Below, one piece after another: positions 1 to 6,212 of a stretch of 14,032 bases of DNA. Origin of the DNA: Desulfobacteraceae bacterium (GTDB taxonomy: Bacteria > Desulfobacterota > DSM-4660 > Desulfatiglandales > HGW-15); assembly GCA_003819975.1 (NCBI GenBank), contig RPPU01000044.1, positions 1 through 14,032 of the forward strand, read 5' to 3'. Position numbers and translations under genes: made by a program. Every line of letters begins with the position of its first letter. Position 1 is the first letter of the stretch. The notes beneath the pieces are model-generated. The model searched no databases. It was not told where the DNA came from and saw only the letters and a list, made by a program, of their open reading frames with translations.

Positions 1-454
1 AATAAACATAAACAAACCCCACTTCGGCCCAACCCAGCAGGACAAAGCCGCCCTCTTCAAATGCCTTGCGGAATTCGGCGTCGAACTTATTCAGGATGAA
101 GTCAACTTCATCGTAAGTTTTGAAGAGAAACGGAGTATCGAGCACGCGGACTGTTTTGGCAACTTCGCCCAGGCCCACACCGGTGAGACCTCCGGAATGG
201 TACTGGCCGAGCCGGATTTTCCGGATGACATCTTTTTCGTCGCCGGCAACGCCGCCGGCGTAAATTTTAAATCCGACCCGACCGTTGCTCTGTTCCCGGA
301 CGGTCTTATCGAAGTCACGCATGATCTTGATCCAGGTGCTCCCCTCCGGGGCCAGCGTCGCGAATTTGACCGTGAATTGTTGGGCCGAAGCCATGCCCGA
401 CCCGATGAGCAAGATGGTAAGCAGAATGATGATAGTGCGGAAAGAATGATGCAT
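1..454 (-). CDS. dctP: TRAP transporter solute-binding protein, DctP family (3' part outside window)
   Basis: This is the N-terminal 151 residues of a periplasmic binding protein that would capture a small, usually acidic, solute and deliver it to a TRAP membrane permease. Residues 1-24 form a signal peptide with a hydrophobic run (TIIILLTILLIGSG) and a likely cut after ASA before QQ. The mature part opens with FTVKFATLAPEGSTW, followed by NGRVGFKIYAGGVAGDEKDV and VLDTPFLFKTYDEVDFI, a typical DctP progression. The start is well supported by AGGAG eight bases upstream. It lies 36 bp downstream of the OmpA-like gene on the same strand, so they are probably cotranscribed. The permease subunits (DctQ, DctM) are not in the window and may follow beyond position 1. 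The ligand cannot be read from this fragment because the specificity residues lie further on. Confidence 0.92.
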   Translation of the reverse strand, partial: MHHSFRTIIILLTILLIGSGMASAQQFTVKFATLAPEGSTWIKIMRDFDKTVREQSNGRVGFKIYAGGVAGDEKDVIRKIRLGQYHSGGLTGVGLGEVAKTVRVLDTPFLFKTYDEVDFILNKFDAEFRKAFEEGGFVLLGWAEVGFVYVY

Positions 455-490
455 GGAGGATCTCCTAAAACGTTCTTCTGTTATTTTTTC

Positions 491-841
491 CTATCGTGGC
501 ACCAATTCCACGCGCCGGTTTTTGGCCCGGCCCTCTTCGGTGGTATTGACCGCGATGGGAGCCAAGTAGGCCACGCCATTGGCGGTTAAACGGGCGGCGT
601 TGATGCCGTAATCCTTGCTCAAAGCAGCCACGACCGCGTCGGCCCGGCGTTTGGATAAATTCAGATTGAAATCAAAGCCGCCGACATTATCGGTATAAAA
701 AATATCATAGCTGCGGTTGGTCTTGATATTCATATCGGCGAACGGCGCCAGAAAATTGGTCCAGTTATTGGCATTGGAGTCTTGTTTGGAATCATACAGA
801 AATCCAAGCCTTTTGTAACTTCCTTTTTTTCGATTCGGCAT
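491..841 (-). CDS. Truncated OmpA-like peptidoglycan-binding domain protein
   Basis: A 116-residue protein whose C-terminal half is clearly OmpA-like: TDNVGG, then NLNLSKRRADAVVAAL, YGINAARLTANGV and ending TEEGRAKNRRVELVPR. The Asp of TDN and the Arg after LSK, which contact diaminopimelate in this family, are both present. The first half of the domain is badly altered. The usual strand ending in GHTDN appears as YDIFYTDN, without Gly-His, and the preceding helix is reduced to LAPFADMNIKTNRS. The predicted N-terminus is basic (MPNRKKGSYKR) with no signal peptide or lipobox, so export is not explained. The start at 841 is chosen because GGAGG lies eight bases upstream; an upstream in-frame ATG at 904 has no such site. 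It may be a decaying remnant of a larger outer-membrane protein gene, yet the frame is open throughout. Confidence 0.7.
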   Translation of the reverse strand: MPNRKKGSYKRLGFLYDSKQDSNANNWTNFLAPFADMNIKTNRSYDIFYTDNVGGFDFNLNLSKRRADAVVAALSKDYGINAARLTANGVAYLAPIAVNTTEEGRAKNRRVELVPR

Positions 842-948
842 TTTAATGCCTCCGCTGCGATTGATCAGCCTGATTTTATTAAACAATAACACACCGTTGA
901 TCAATAAAGCAAATTAAAAAACGGCGATCGGCTTTTAACTTTCAGGTC

Positions 949-978
949 TTGACAGTTCCATGCCATTTATGATTTATC
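949..978 (+). promoter_or_regulatory. Weak candidate sigma70-type promoter for the TauE gene
   Basis: A perfect TTGACA at 949-954 lies about 65 bp before the permease start. At a 17-18 bp spacing the -10 is poor (ATTTAT or TTTATC at 972-978). The better TATGAT at 968-973 is only 13 bp away. The assignment therefore rests almost entirely on the -35 hexamer. Confidence 0.25.
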
Positions 979-1018
979 GCAATGCAAAATGATTCGCAGG
1001 TTTATTGAGGTGCAAAGC

Positions 1019-1768
1019 ATGAATTTTTTGATCGGTTTTTTGGCGGGTCTTTTCGGAGGTCTAGTCGGCATAGGCGGCGGTGTGGTCATGATCCCCATGA
1101 TGGTCGGGATTAAAAAATTGAGTCAGCATCAGGCGCATGGAACCAGTCTGGTCGTGCTGGTTTTTACCGGGATCACCGGTGCTGTCATTTATTACGCCAC
1201 CAAAGGCGCGGTGGATTTTGTCGCCGCCGGATTATTGGCGACCACCGCGATCTTAACGGCCCATAAAGGCGCACATCTGGCTCACGATCTTCCGGAATGG
1301 AAGCTAAAAAAAATATTTGGCGCGTTTATTATCGTCATTTCTCTGCTCTTGGTGCTGAAGACCTATATCCCTCACGTGTCCGATCCTTTGGGCGGCTGGG
1401 CAAAAGTGATCATTTTGCTTTCAGCAGGCGCTCTGACCGGCCTCATCTCCGGCATGATGGGCGTAGGGGGCGGCAGCCTGATGGTACCGGCCATGGTGTT
1501 ATTGGTCGGCATGAATCAGCATTTGGCCCAAGGCAGCTCGCTGCTCGCCATGATTCCGGCCGGAGCAGCCGGGGCTTGGACGCATCATAAACTGGGTAAT
1601 GTTCAAACCGATCTGCTTTATGGTCTGATCCCCGGCGTCATTGGCGGCGCTTTTCTCGGCAGCAGTATTGCCAATTATCTCCCGGAAAATATATTGCGGG
1701 TCGTTTTTGGGGTCGTGATCATCTGGACCGGAATTCTTTTTTTAAGAGCACCGAAGAAAATATCTTAG
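1019..1768 (+). CDS. TauE/SafE family permease (probable sulfite/organosulfur anion exporter)
   Basis: A 249-residue integral membrane protein of the TauE/SafE (DUF81) family, whose studied members move sulfite, sulfoacetate or related anions across the inner membrane. It has the internal duplication typical of the family: GLFGGLVGIGGGVVMIPMM near residue 10 and GLISGMMGVGGGSLMVPAMV near residue 150, each starting a four-helix half. Length matches the family. The start at 1019 is preferred over an in-frame ATG ten codons upstream because GAGG sits eight bases before it and the hydrophobic segment then begins directly. It is the only plus-strand gene in the left part and ends 2 bp from the end of the convergent small gene at 1771-1950. 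The substrate cannot be deduced; such permeases are often misannotated by substrate. Confidence 0.88.
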   Translation: MNFLIGFLAGLFGGLVGIGGGVVMIPMMVGIKKLSQHQAHGTSLVVLVFTGITGAVIYYATKGAVDFVAAGLLATTAILTAHKGAHLAHDLPEWKLKKIFGAFIIVISLLLVLKTYIPHVSDPLGGWAKVIILLSAGALTGLISGMMGVGGGSLMVPAMVLLVGMNQHLAQGSSLLAMIPAGAAGAWTHHKLGNVQTDLLYGLIPGVIGGAFLGSSIANYLPENILRVVFGVVIIWTGILFLRAPKKIS

Positions 1769-1770
1769 AT

Positions 1771-1950
1771 TTATTTATTTGCTTCAGATGGCGGCGATTG
1801 CTTATTTTCTTCGATTGAGTCGGATTTTTTCTGAATGTCGCCGGACCGGCAACTCGTTCGCAGTCAGGTGGAGATGCCGAGTTTGGGTAAGATATAAAGT
1901 TGCAGCAAAAGCCAAATAGCGATAAAAGCGATGATTCCCCAGAAGCCCAT
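1771..1950 (-). CDS. Candidate small membrane selenoprotein (in-frame UGA at codon 29)
   Basis: Not recognised as a named family. From an ATG at 1950, with AAGGA eight bases upstream, the frame reads one hydrophobic helix (residues 4-21, starting WGIIAFIAIWLLLQ). Then comes YILPKLGIST, a TGA at 1864-1866, LRTSC, and a polar, charged tail rich in Ser, Lys and Glu, to TAA at 1771-1773. Read through as selenocysteine the product has 59 residues, Sec29, and the local motif LPKLGISTULRTSC (U-x4-C), which could form a selenenylsulfide. The TGA is followed by a SECIS-like hairpin in frame (separate entry). If TGA is a true stop, the product is a 28-residue peptide ending just after an otherwise purposeless PKLGIST. 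Neighbours on the same strand are an FmdB zinc ribbon upstream and, opposite, a TauE permease. Alternatives are a decayed Cys codon or a plain short peptide. I vaguely recall similar short Sec/Cys membrane proteins in deltaproteobacteria but cannot verify this. Confidence 0.68.
1831..1863 (-). promoter_or_regulatory. Bacterial SECIS-like hairpin directly after in-frame UGA
   Basis: On the minus strand, immediately 3' of the TGA at 1864-1866, GTTGCCGGTCCGGCGAC (1837-1853) folds into a stem of six or seven pairs (one G-U) with apical GGUC. GGUC begins 17 nt after the TGA. In E. coli fdhF, whose SECIS I recall, a GUUGCA stem side is likewise followed by GGUC about 18 nt after UGA, with a U bulge at the matching place. 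An outer CTG/CAG pairing (1861-1863 with 1831-1833) could extend it. The hairpin is translated in frame, as bacterial SECIS elements are. Confidence 0.65.
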
Positions 1951-2047
1951 GGATGATTTCCTTTCTTTTTTATCGGAATGTTCGTTCACCACGTTTGATG
2001 CCCCTGCCCGTATTTTTCACAACCCACGGTCATGAAAGCTATGCGCC

Positions 2048-2263
2048 TCAAGTAAAAGGTCCGGCGTTGCCGCCGCAAGAGCCTGAATTTCCAACAGCTA
2101 TTGATGAGTCTGCAGAATTTAGAGAAGCAAATGAAGACATTAACTTGGCCGGATCCTTGGCGCCGCATTTTGGACAGATAACTTGATTTTGCTCAGCGGA
2201 TGAAAAAATCAATTCTTCAAATATCTTTTCGCATTGATTGCATTTATATTCAAATATCGGCAT
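2048..2263 (-). CDS. FmdB family zinc ribbon protein
   Basis: A 71-residue protein with the FmdB/CxxC_CxxC_SSSS signature: MPIFEYKCNQC at the N-terminus, then ICPKCG, giving Cys8, Cys11, Cys30 and Cys33 to bind one zinc. The C-terminal third is a low-complexity Ser/Gly/Ala tail ending SCGGNAGPFT, common in the family. The start at 2263 is fixed by AGGAG seven bases upstream and by the conserved MPIFEY opening; the longer open frame to 2401 has no support. The family's function is unsettled; the name comes from association with formamidase genes and regulation. It lies 124 bp after the TatT-like gene, with its own candidate promoter, and about 100 bp before the small selenoprotein candidate, so the two small genes may share a transcript. 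Confidence 0.9.
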   Translation of the reverse strand: MPIFEYKCNQCEKIFEELIFSSAEQNQVICPKCGAKDPAKLMSSFASLNSADSSIAVGNSGSCGGNAGPFT

Positions 2264-2292
2264 ATCAAACTCCTTTTTGATCCATTTCAACC

Positions 2293-2320
2293 AATATAAG
2301 GCTCCTATTTTTAAAGGCAA
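2293..2320 (-). promoter_or_regulatory. Candidate promoter for the FmdB gene
   Basis: On the minus strand TTGCCT (2315-2320) and TATATT (2293-2298) are spaced by 16 bp. A start near 2286 would give a leader of about 23 nt carrying the AGGAG site. Both hexamers match the sigma70 consensus moderately. Confidence 0.4.
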
Positions 2321-2387
2321 GAGACGGCGGAGCGTGTCGGCCCGAAAAGGGGGAAAACAGATGATCAAAGGGTGTATTGAAAGGCTG

Positions 2388-3257
2388 TTAAAAATAATCA
2401 TCCATTTTTTCTTTTAATTCAATGGTTTTGCGTTGAAAGACCTTGTTGATCAGGCACAGATCTTCAAGATTTTCGGGTTTCACTAAAGTCGCTTTTTGCA
2501 CCAGATCCAGAAAAAGGTCTTGATCCTGGGCTTGGACGGCATAATAGCGGGCAAAATAATAATGGACCAACAGAAAACGGCCTTGAGAAAAAGTCATGGC
2601 CTTTTCAAAGTAAACCTTGGATTTTTGCAAATCACCGCCCAGCAGGGCGGGGCGGCCGGCCAGCATGGCGCCCTTAAGGAGATTGGGTAAGCCATATAAA
2701 TAGGTATCATCCGTTTCCAGGCAATGCTTTAGGCAAAGCTCCACGTTGCTGATCTGGGCCAAAGCCTCGGGCTGGTCCAGGTTGAGATTGATCCAATTGA
2801 TCCAGGCGGCCGTGGTCCAGATCAGAATTTCAATTTTTTTCTTGTCTAATGATATTAAAATGGAGCGGATCTCCGGCTCGCCGGTTTGCAGATCGGCCAA
2901 GAGAGGTCCCTTTTTGCCAAGGGCCCGCAGGCCGTAATTTCTGGCCCGCAGGTACAGTTGCGCAGCTCTTTGAGGATCTTTTTCTTCCACAAAGAGCAGG
3001 CTGTAGCCGCAAAAACCCATGCTCAAGGAGTGCAGCAAGGCCGGATTTTGAGGATCGCTTTTTAGCAGGCCTTCCAGAAGCTTCAAGTTGGCCGGCATGG
3101 TTTGCTCCGCCAATACCGGGTCGCATTCTTCCAGCACCGCCTGGCTGAATCGGGGTAAAAGTGAAGAAGAAGATCGCATGACCAGCCGCGTACAGCCGTT
3201 CAGTGCTATCAAAATAAGGCAAACCAGCATGAAGCCTTTTACGGATTTAATAACCAA
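2388..3257 (-). CDS. tatT: TatT-like TPR lipoprotein, TRAP transporter-associated
   Basis: About 289 residues, matching the TRAP-transporter TatT family, periplasmic TPR-type lipoproteins first described in Treponema, where they partner a DctP-like protein. I choose a TTG start at 3257: GGAG lies nine bases upstream, and it gives a lipoprotein signal with lysines (VIKSVKG), a hydrophobic stretch and the lipobox ALNG-Cys22. The first in-frame ATG would leave a signal without positive charge. The body is all-helical with TPR-like pairs such as LLKSDPQNPALLHSLSMGFC, AAQLYLRARNYGLRAL and KSKVYFEKAMTFSQGRF. The start overlaps the end of the preceding TPR gene by 11 bp, implying coupled translation. 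A DctP homologue lies about 2 kb downstream on the same strand, consistent with a TRAP role, although the permease itself is not seen. Confidence 0.78.
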   Translation of the reverse strand: MVIKSVKGFMLVCLILIALNGCTRLVMRSSSSLLPRFSQAVLEECDPVLAEQTMPANLKLLEGLLKSDPQNPALLHSLSMGFCGYSLLFVEEKDPQRAAQLYLRARNYGLRALGKKGPLLADLQTGEPEIRSILISLDKKKIEILIWTTAAWINWINLNLDQPEALAQISNVELCLKHCLETDDTYLYGLPNLLKGAMLAGRPALLGGDLQKSKVYFEKAMTFSQGRFLLVHYYFARYYAVQAQDQDLFLDLVQKATLVKPENLEDLCLINKVFQRKTIELKEKMDDYF

Positions 3258-4422
3258 TAAACGGATCTCCTTTTTTAATCGGCGTTTGGATATATTTTTT
3301 GGCGAAAAATGCGGCTCCGGCTCCATTCTCCATTGCCAGGACCTGCTTGTAATAGAACAACGCTTTCTCGCGGTTTTGTTCCAGGTCATAACTCATACCC
3401 ATTTTTATCACCGGCCAGGCCAACATGGCCGGTTCGTTTTCATCATCCGGCGTTTGCATAATTTCAGCGAGTTTTTTTCGGGCCAATTCATGGTAACCCC
3501 GGATCATCAGCCGGCTTGCTTCTAGATAGAGGGCCTGGTTTTTCCAGTATATGGCCTGATTATTGTCCGACGGTTCTTTTCTTTTTGAAAGGAATTCTTT
3601 CAGGATGACATTGAATTCTTCTTCTTGATTCAGCTGCACATAGGCCCAGCCCTGCAGATATTGATAGCGCCGGCTTAAGGGATAGCGGGCGGAGAGATCC
3701 CGCGCCAGAGGCAATGCTTTGGTGGGATCATTTTCCATAAACAGATAGATATAAAGTAGAACACTCCTGGCCTCGGTCGCGGAATAGACCGATTCTTCGG
3801 CCGCTTGGTGCAGTTTGCGCAACCCTTCCGCGCTATTGCCGCGGTGAACAAGCAGATAGGTCAAGAATTTCAAAAAGCCTGAAAGTTTGGCCGAGTAATA
3901 ATCGAACATGCCCAAACCGAGTAAAACGCTTTTATTGTCGGGATCCATGCCGGAGGCGGTTTTCAATGCCGTAATCGCCTCCGACGCCTGTTGAAAAGAG
4001 GAATAATATTTTTCTTCGGATAAGCGCAGGCGGGCCTTAAAACCCAGGGCGCCGCCCATATAAAAATAGGTCCAGCTGTCCGCGGTATTGTTCGCGATTT
4101 TTTTCTTGGCTACGGCAACGGTCTTATCGATCCGTTGATTAAACTCCGCCACATCTTTTGGGCCCCAGTACCCGTACACCAAACGCGACCAACTCACCAT
4201 GGCCAAATAAAAATAACCGATCGGCTCTTGGGGCGAGGCGTTGATTTCTTTTTGGATGAGTTCCGTCGCTTGCTCGAATTGGTTGTCATACAGCAAGTCA
4301 ATGCTCTTAAGAATATTATCATTAATGGGTTGCATCGGCGGTTGTCCCAAAGTCGCTGGAGAGCCGCCCATTAGAATAAACAAGACGAACCCAAAAAGAA
4401 TCGTTCGGTTTTTGAGAGTCAT
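3247..4422 (-). CDS. Secreted TPR-repeat protein
   Basis: A 391-residue protein with an N-terminal signal sequence (basic MTLKNR, hydrophobic ILFGFVLFILMGG, probable cut after ATLG) and then helical repeats over nearly the whole length. Recognisable TPR-like units include FEQATELIQKEINASPQEPIG, ITALKTASGMDPDNKSVLLG and KALPLARDLSARYPLSRR, with a final MSYDLEQNREKALFYYKQVL unit. No lipobox Cys is seen, so it should be periplasmic or held only by an uncleaved signal. The function is unknown. The 11-bp overlap with the TatT-like gene suggests that the two proteins act together, perhaps as a periplasmic scaffold around the TRAP binding protein. An AGGT motif lies about ten bases before the ATG, a modest ribosome site. 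Confidence 0.75.
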   Translation of the reverse strand: MTLKNRTILFGFVLFILMGGSPATLGQPPMQPINDNILKSIDLLYDNQFEQATELIQKEINASPQEPIGYFYLAMVSWSRLVYGYWGPKDVAEFNQRIDKTVAVAKKKIANNTADSWTYFYMGGALGFKARLRLSEEKYYSSFQQASEAITALKTASGMDPDNKSVLLGLGMFDYYSAKLSGFLKFLTYLLVHRGNSAEGLRKLHQAAEESVYSATEARSVLLYIYLFMENDPTKALPLARDLSARYPLSRRYQYLQGWAYVQLNQEEEFNVILKEFLSKRKEPSDNNQAIYWKNQALYLEASRLMIRGYHELARKKLAEIMQTPDDENEPAMLAWPVIKMGMSYDLEQNREKALFYYKQVLAMENGAGAAFFAKKYIQTPIKKGDPFIGY

Positions 4423-4474
4423 AGCGGTTTACCTGATTAAAACCAACGGCGCCGGCCTGCTTTTATCAGCGCGC

Positions 4475-4530
4475 GGGTGGCGCAAGTCCGCCCAGCCGAC
4501 CTGTTTCCGGCAAAATCCGCGACAGGCCGG
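4475..4530. repeat. Two adjacent GC-rich hairpins in the leader of the TPR gene
   Basis: Hairpin one pairs GGGTGG (4475-4480) with CCGCCC (4488-4493) around a 7-nt loop. Hairpin two pairs CCGACCTGT (4496-4504) with ACAGGCCGG (4522-4530). The first fits better as plus-strand RNA and the second as minus-strand RNA, because each has one wobble-dependent pair, so the transcribed strand is not settled. Inside hairpin two, CGG and CCG (4508-4510, 4517-4519) can pair again. Confidence 0.45.
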
Positions 4531-4547
4531 AATAATGGCGCGACAAG

Positions 4548-4571
4548 CTGTAATCGGATGAATGATTACAG
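4548..4571. repeat. 8-bp perfect inverted repeat CTGTAATC / GATTACAG
   Basis: The arms at 4548-4555 and 4564-4571 are perfect, with an 8-nt spacer. It abuts and slightly overlaps the left arm of the larger inverted repeat that starts at 4570. Confidence 0.55.
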
Positions 4572-4656
4572 GATATCTCAAATGAGCCAGGTGACCACCC
4601 AAAATGCCGGAAATTTGGATCTACTCATCCTTAAAATAGTATTTTTGAGATATCCT
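4570..4656. repeat. 13-bp perfect inverted repeat with 61-nt interior
   Basis: AGGATATCTCAAA (4570-4582) is matched exactly by its reverse complement at 4644-4656. A further TGAG/CTCA pair lies just inside (4583-4586, 4624-4627). It sits at the junction between GC-rich and AT-rich sequence. It could be a small structured RNA, a MITE-like remnant or a pair of binding sites. No transposase is nearby. Confidence 0.5.
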
Positions 4657-4719
4657 CTATTCAAATTTACTTCATTTCACGCAAAATTGAACTTTTAAAA
4701 TACTCGAACATTAATATCA

Positions 4720-4750
4720 AGACCATTCTTAGTATGGTCTAATTATGACC
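4720..4750. repeat. Operator-like dyad cluster
   Basis: AGACCAT (4720-4726) and ATGGTCT (4734-4740) form a perfect 7-bp dyad with a 7-nt spacer. The right arm's GGTC pairs again with GACC at 4747-4750. Repeated half-sites of this kind suit a dimeric repressor, but no regulator gene is present and the nearest starts are about 260-300 bp away. Confidence 0.3.
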
Positions 4751-5003
4751 TGAATTCAAATGGTTATTTTATAATTCCATTATTTTTTAGATCATAACAC
4801 TAAATTTTCATAATAGATCATTATAAATTAATTATAGGCAAAATAAGTATAATTAAACTAAATAATAAAATAAGGCTACAATAAATCTGATTCTCCATTT
4901 TTATTTCAAATAACCGTTTTTTCGGCGAATTTGTGGTTTTTATTTTATTAAAAATAGGGTATGTAGAAAAATTCTTTGAATTTAAGAGGTTGATGATTAC
5001 GAA

Positions 5004-5513
5004 ATGGAACCAGGTAGGGTGTGGCCTAAAAGGCTCGATCTTCCTAAACTTGAAAATCACAATTGTTTTGCCTGCGGGGCATCGAATCCGATCGGGCTTA
5101 AACTCCATTTTTATTACCTGGATGAGAACATCTGTACGGATATTGTTTTGGGCCCAAATTACATGGGCTGGGAAAATATGGCCCATGGCGGCATTATTAC
5201 CGCCCTTTTGGATGAGACCATGGCTTGGGCGGTTATTTTTTTCAAAAGATCTTTTTTTGTTACCCGCAAAATCGAGGTCAAATATATTCGACCGGTTCCG
5301 GTAGGCACTCCTTTATGCGTCAAGGCCCGGATGATGCCGGAAAAGAAAAATCTGCGCGTGGAGGTTATAGCCGAGTTATGGGACGGCCAGAATCGGATTC
5401 TGTCCAAAGGAACCGGCGAATTTGCGATTCTTTCCAAAGAACAAATGGCCCTGGTGCCTGAAGAGAAAAAAATGGAGATGCAGGGGTTATTCGACCAACT
5501 GCCGCCGCTTTAA
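5004..5513 (+). CDS. PaaI-family hotdog-fold acyl-CoA thioesterase
   Basis: A 169-residue single hotdog-domain protein of the PaaI/YbgC-like thioesterase superfamily, expected to hydrolyse an acyl-CoA in the cytoplasm. The N-terminus carries NCFACGASNPIGLKLHF (Cys21 and Cys24), typical of a PaaI subfamily. The active-site helix reads AHGGIITALLDETMAWA, with His61-Gly-Gly and Asp70/Glu71 as the likely catalytic region. The strand KIEVKYIRPVPVGTPL follows, then the usual central sheet. The start at 5004 is the only in-frame ATG before the conserved Cys motif; its best ribosome site, AAGAGG at 4984-4989, is 14 bases away, which is long. It ends 25 bp before the metallo-hydrolase gene, so the two are likely cotranscribed. 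The acyl substrate is unknown. Confidence 0.88.
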   Translation: MEPGRVWPKRLDLPKLENHNCFACGASNPIGLKLHFYYLDENICTDIVLGPNYMGWENMAHGGIITALLDETMAWAVIFFKRSFFVTRKIEVKYIRPVPVGTPLCVKARMMPEKKNLRVEVIAELWDGQNRILSKGTGEFAILSKEQMALVPEEKKMEMQGLFDQLPPL

Positions 5514-5538
5514 ATGAAAAAAGGAGAAAAGAGAAAAA

Positions 5539-6171
5539 ATGAATTTAGAACAGATAAAAGTGGGTTTTATGGATGTCTTTTGTTATCTCATTGCCTGCCC
5601 CAAAACCAAAGAAGCTTTGGTGATCGATCCGGCCGGAGACGAAGAGAGTCTGGTGAACCATATCCGTGAAAAGGGATTGAATCTGAGATACATTGTCAAC
5701 ACCCACGGGCATGGCGATCATACGTGCGGCAATCAGCCTATCAAAGACCTAACCCATGCTCAGATTGTGATGCACCCTTTGGATGACGAGCTTTTTAATT
5801 CTCCGGAGGGCCGGGAAATGGCCAAGCAGTGGGGTTTTCGGCCTTCTCCTCCGGCGGATCAACACGTGAAAGACGGCGATACGGTCCGGGTTGGAGAGGT
5901 TTCGTTACAAGTCATCCACACGCCCGGACATAGTCCGGGTGGAATCTGCTTATATTATCCGGGACATGTTTTTACCGGAGATACTCTTTTTGTGGGGGCC
6001 ATCGGCCGGACCGACTTGCCCGGGGCATCGGAAAGCCAATTTCTGCGTTCGATTAAAGAAAAACTTTTAACCTTGCCCGATGAAACCATTGTCTGGCCGG
6101 GCCATGATTATGGTCAGCGGCCGTCATCCACCATTGCCGCTGAGCGGTCCCTGAACCCCTGGTTGCAATAG
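5539..6171 (+). CDS. Metallo-beta-lactamase-fold hydrolase (glyoxalase II-like)
   Basis: A 210-residue MBL-fold protein with every expected metal ligand: THGHGDH gives His56, His58, Asp60 and His61; HTPGHSPGG gives His131; FTGDTLF gives Asp148; and WPGHDYG gives His189. This two-metal site is characteristic of hydroxyacylglutathione hydrolase-like thioesterases. The length fits the short group without the C-terminal glutathione-binding helices, so the natural thioester may not be a glutathione conjugate. GGAG lies 12 bases before the ATG, within a purine-rich stretch. It sits between a hotdog thioesterase and an alpha/beta hydrolase, forming a run of three ester or thioester hydrolases, possibly for quality control of CoA or glyoxal-type intermediates (inference). 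Confidence 0.9.
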   Translation: MNLEQIKVGFMDVFCYLIACPKTKEALVIDPAGDEESLVNHIREKGLNLRYIVNTHGHGDHTCGNQPIKDLTHAQIVMHPLDDELFNSPEGREMAKQWGFRPSPPADQHVKDGDTVRVGEVSLQVIHTPGHSPGGICLYYPGHVFTGDTLFVGAIGRTDLPGASESQFLRSIKEKLLTLPDETIVWPGHDYGQRPSSTIAAERSLNPWLQ

Positions 6172-6212
6172 ATAAGTGGATAGACCGGTTTTTTAAAGAG
6201 AATGAGCGTTTC

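Larger units (their letters stand above)
4423..5003. other. Intergenic region between divergent gene sets, no gene seen
   Basis: This 581-bp stretch separates the minus-strand TPR gene from the plus-strand thioesterase gene, so it must hold the promoters for both. Positions 4440-4540 are GC-rich and can form hairpins. From about 4650 to 5000 the sequence is strongly AT-rich. Short open frames here lack ribosome sites and recognisable protein features. No convincing promoter pair could be picked from the AT-rich background. Confidence 0.7.

Noticed and set aside
197..589. 130-residue plus-strand open frame across the DctP and OmpA-like genes
   Set aside because: It is antisense to two recognisable proteins and spans their intergenic gap; no supporting signal.
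2039..2050. A second UGA read-through at the end of the FmdB gene
   Set aside because: After this TGA only two codons precede a TAG, and the protein already has a normal family length. The TGA is a plain stop.
4821..5186. 121-residue minus-strand open frame
   Set aside because: It overlaps the start of the thioesterase gene, is made of AT-rich low-complexity sequence, and shows no ribosome site or family features.
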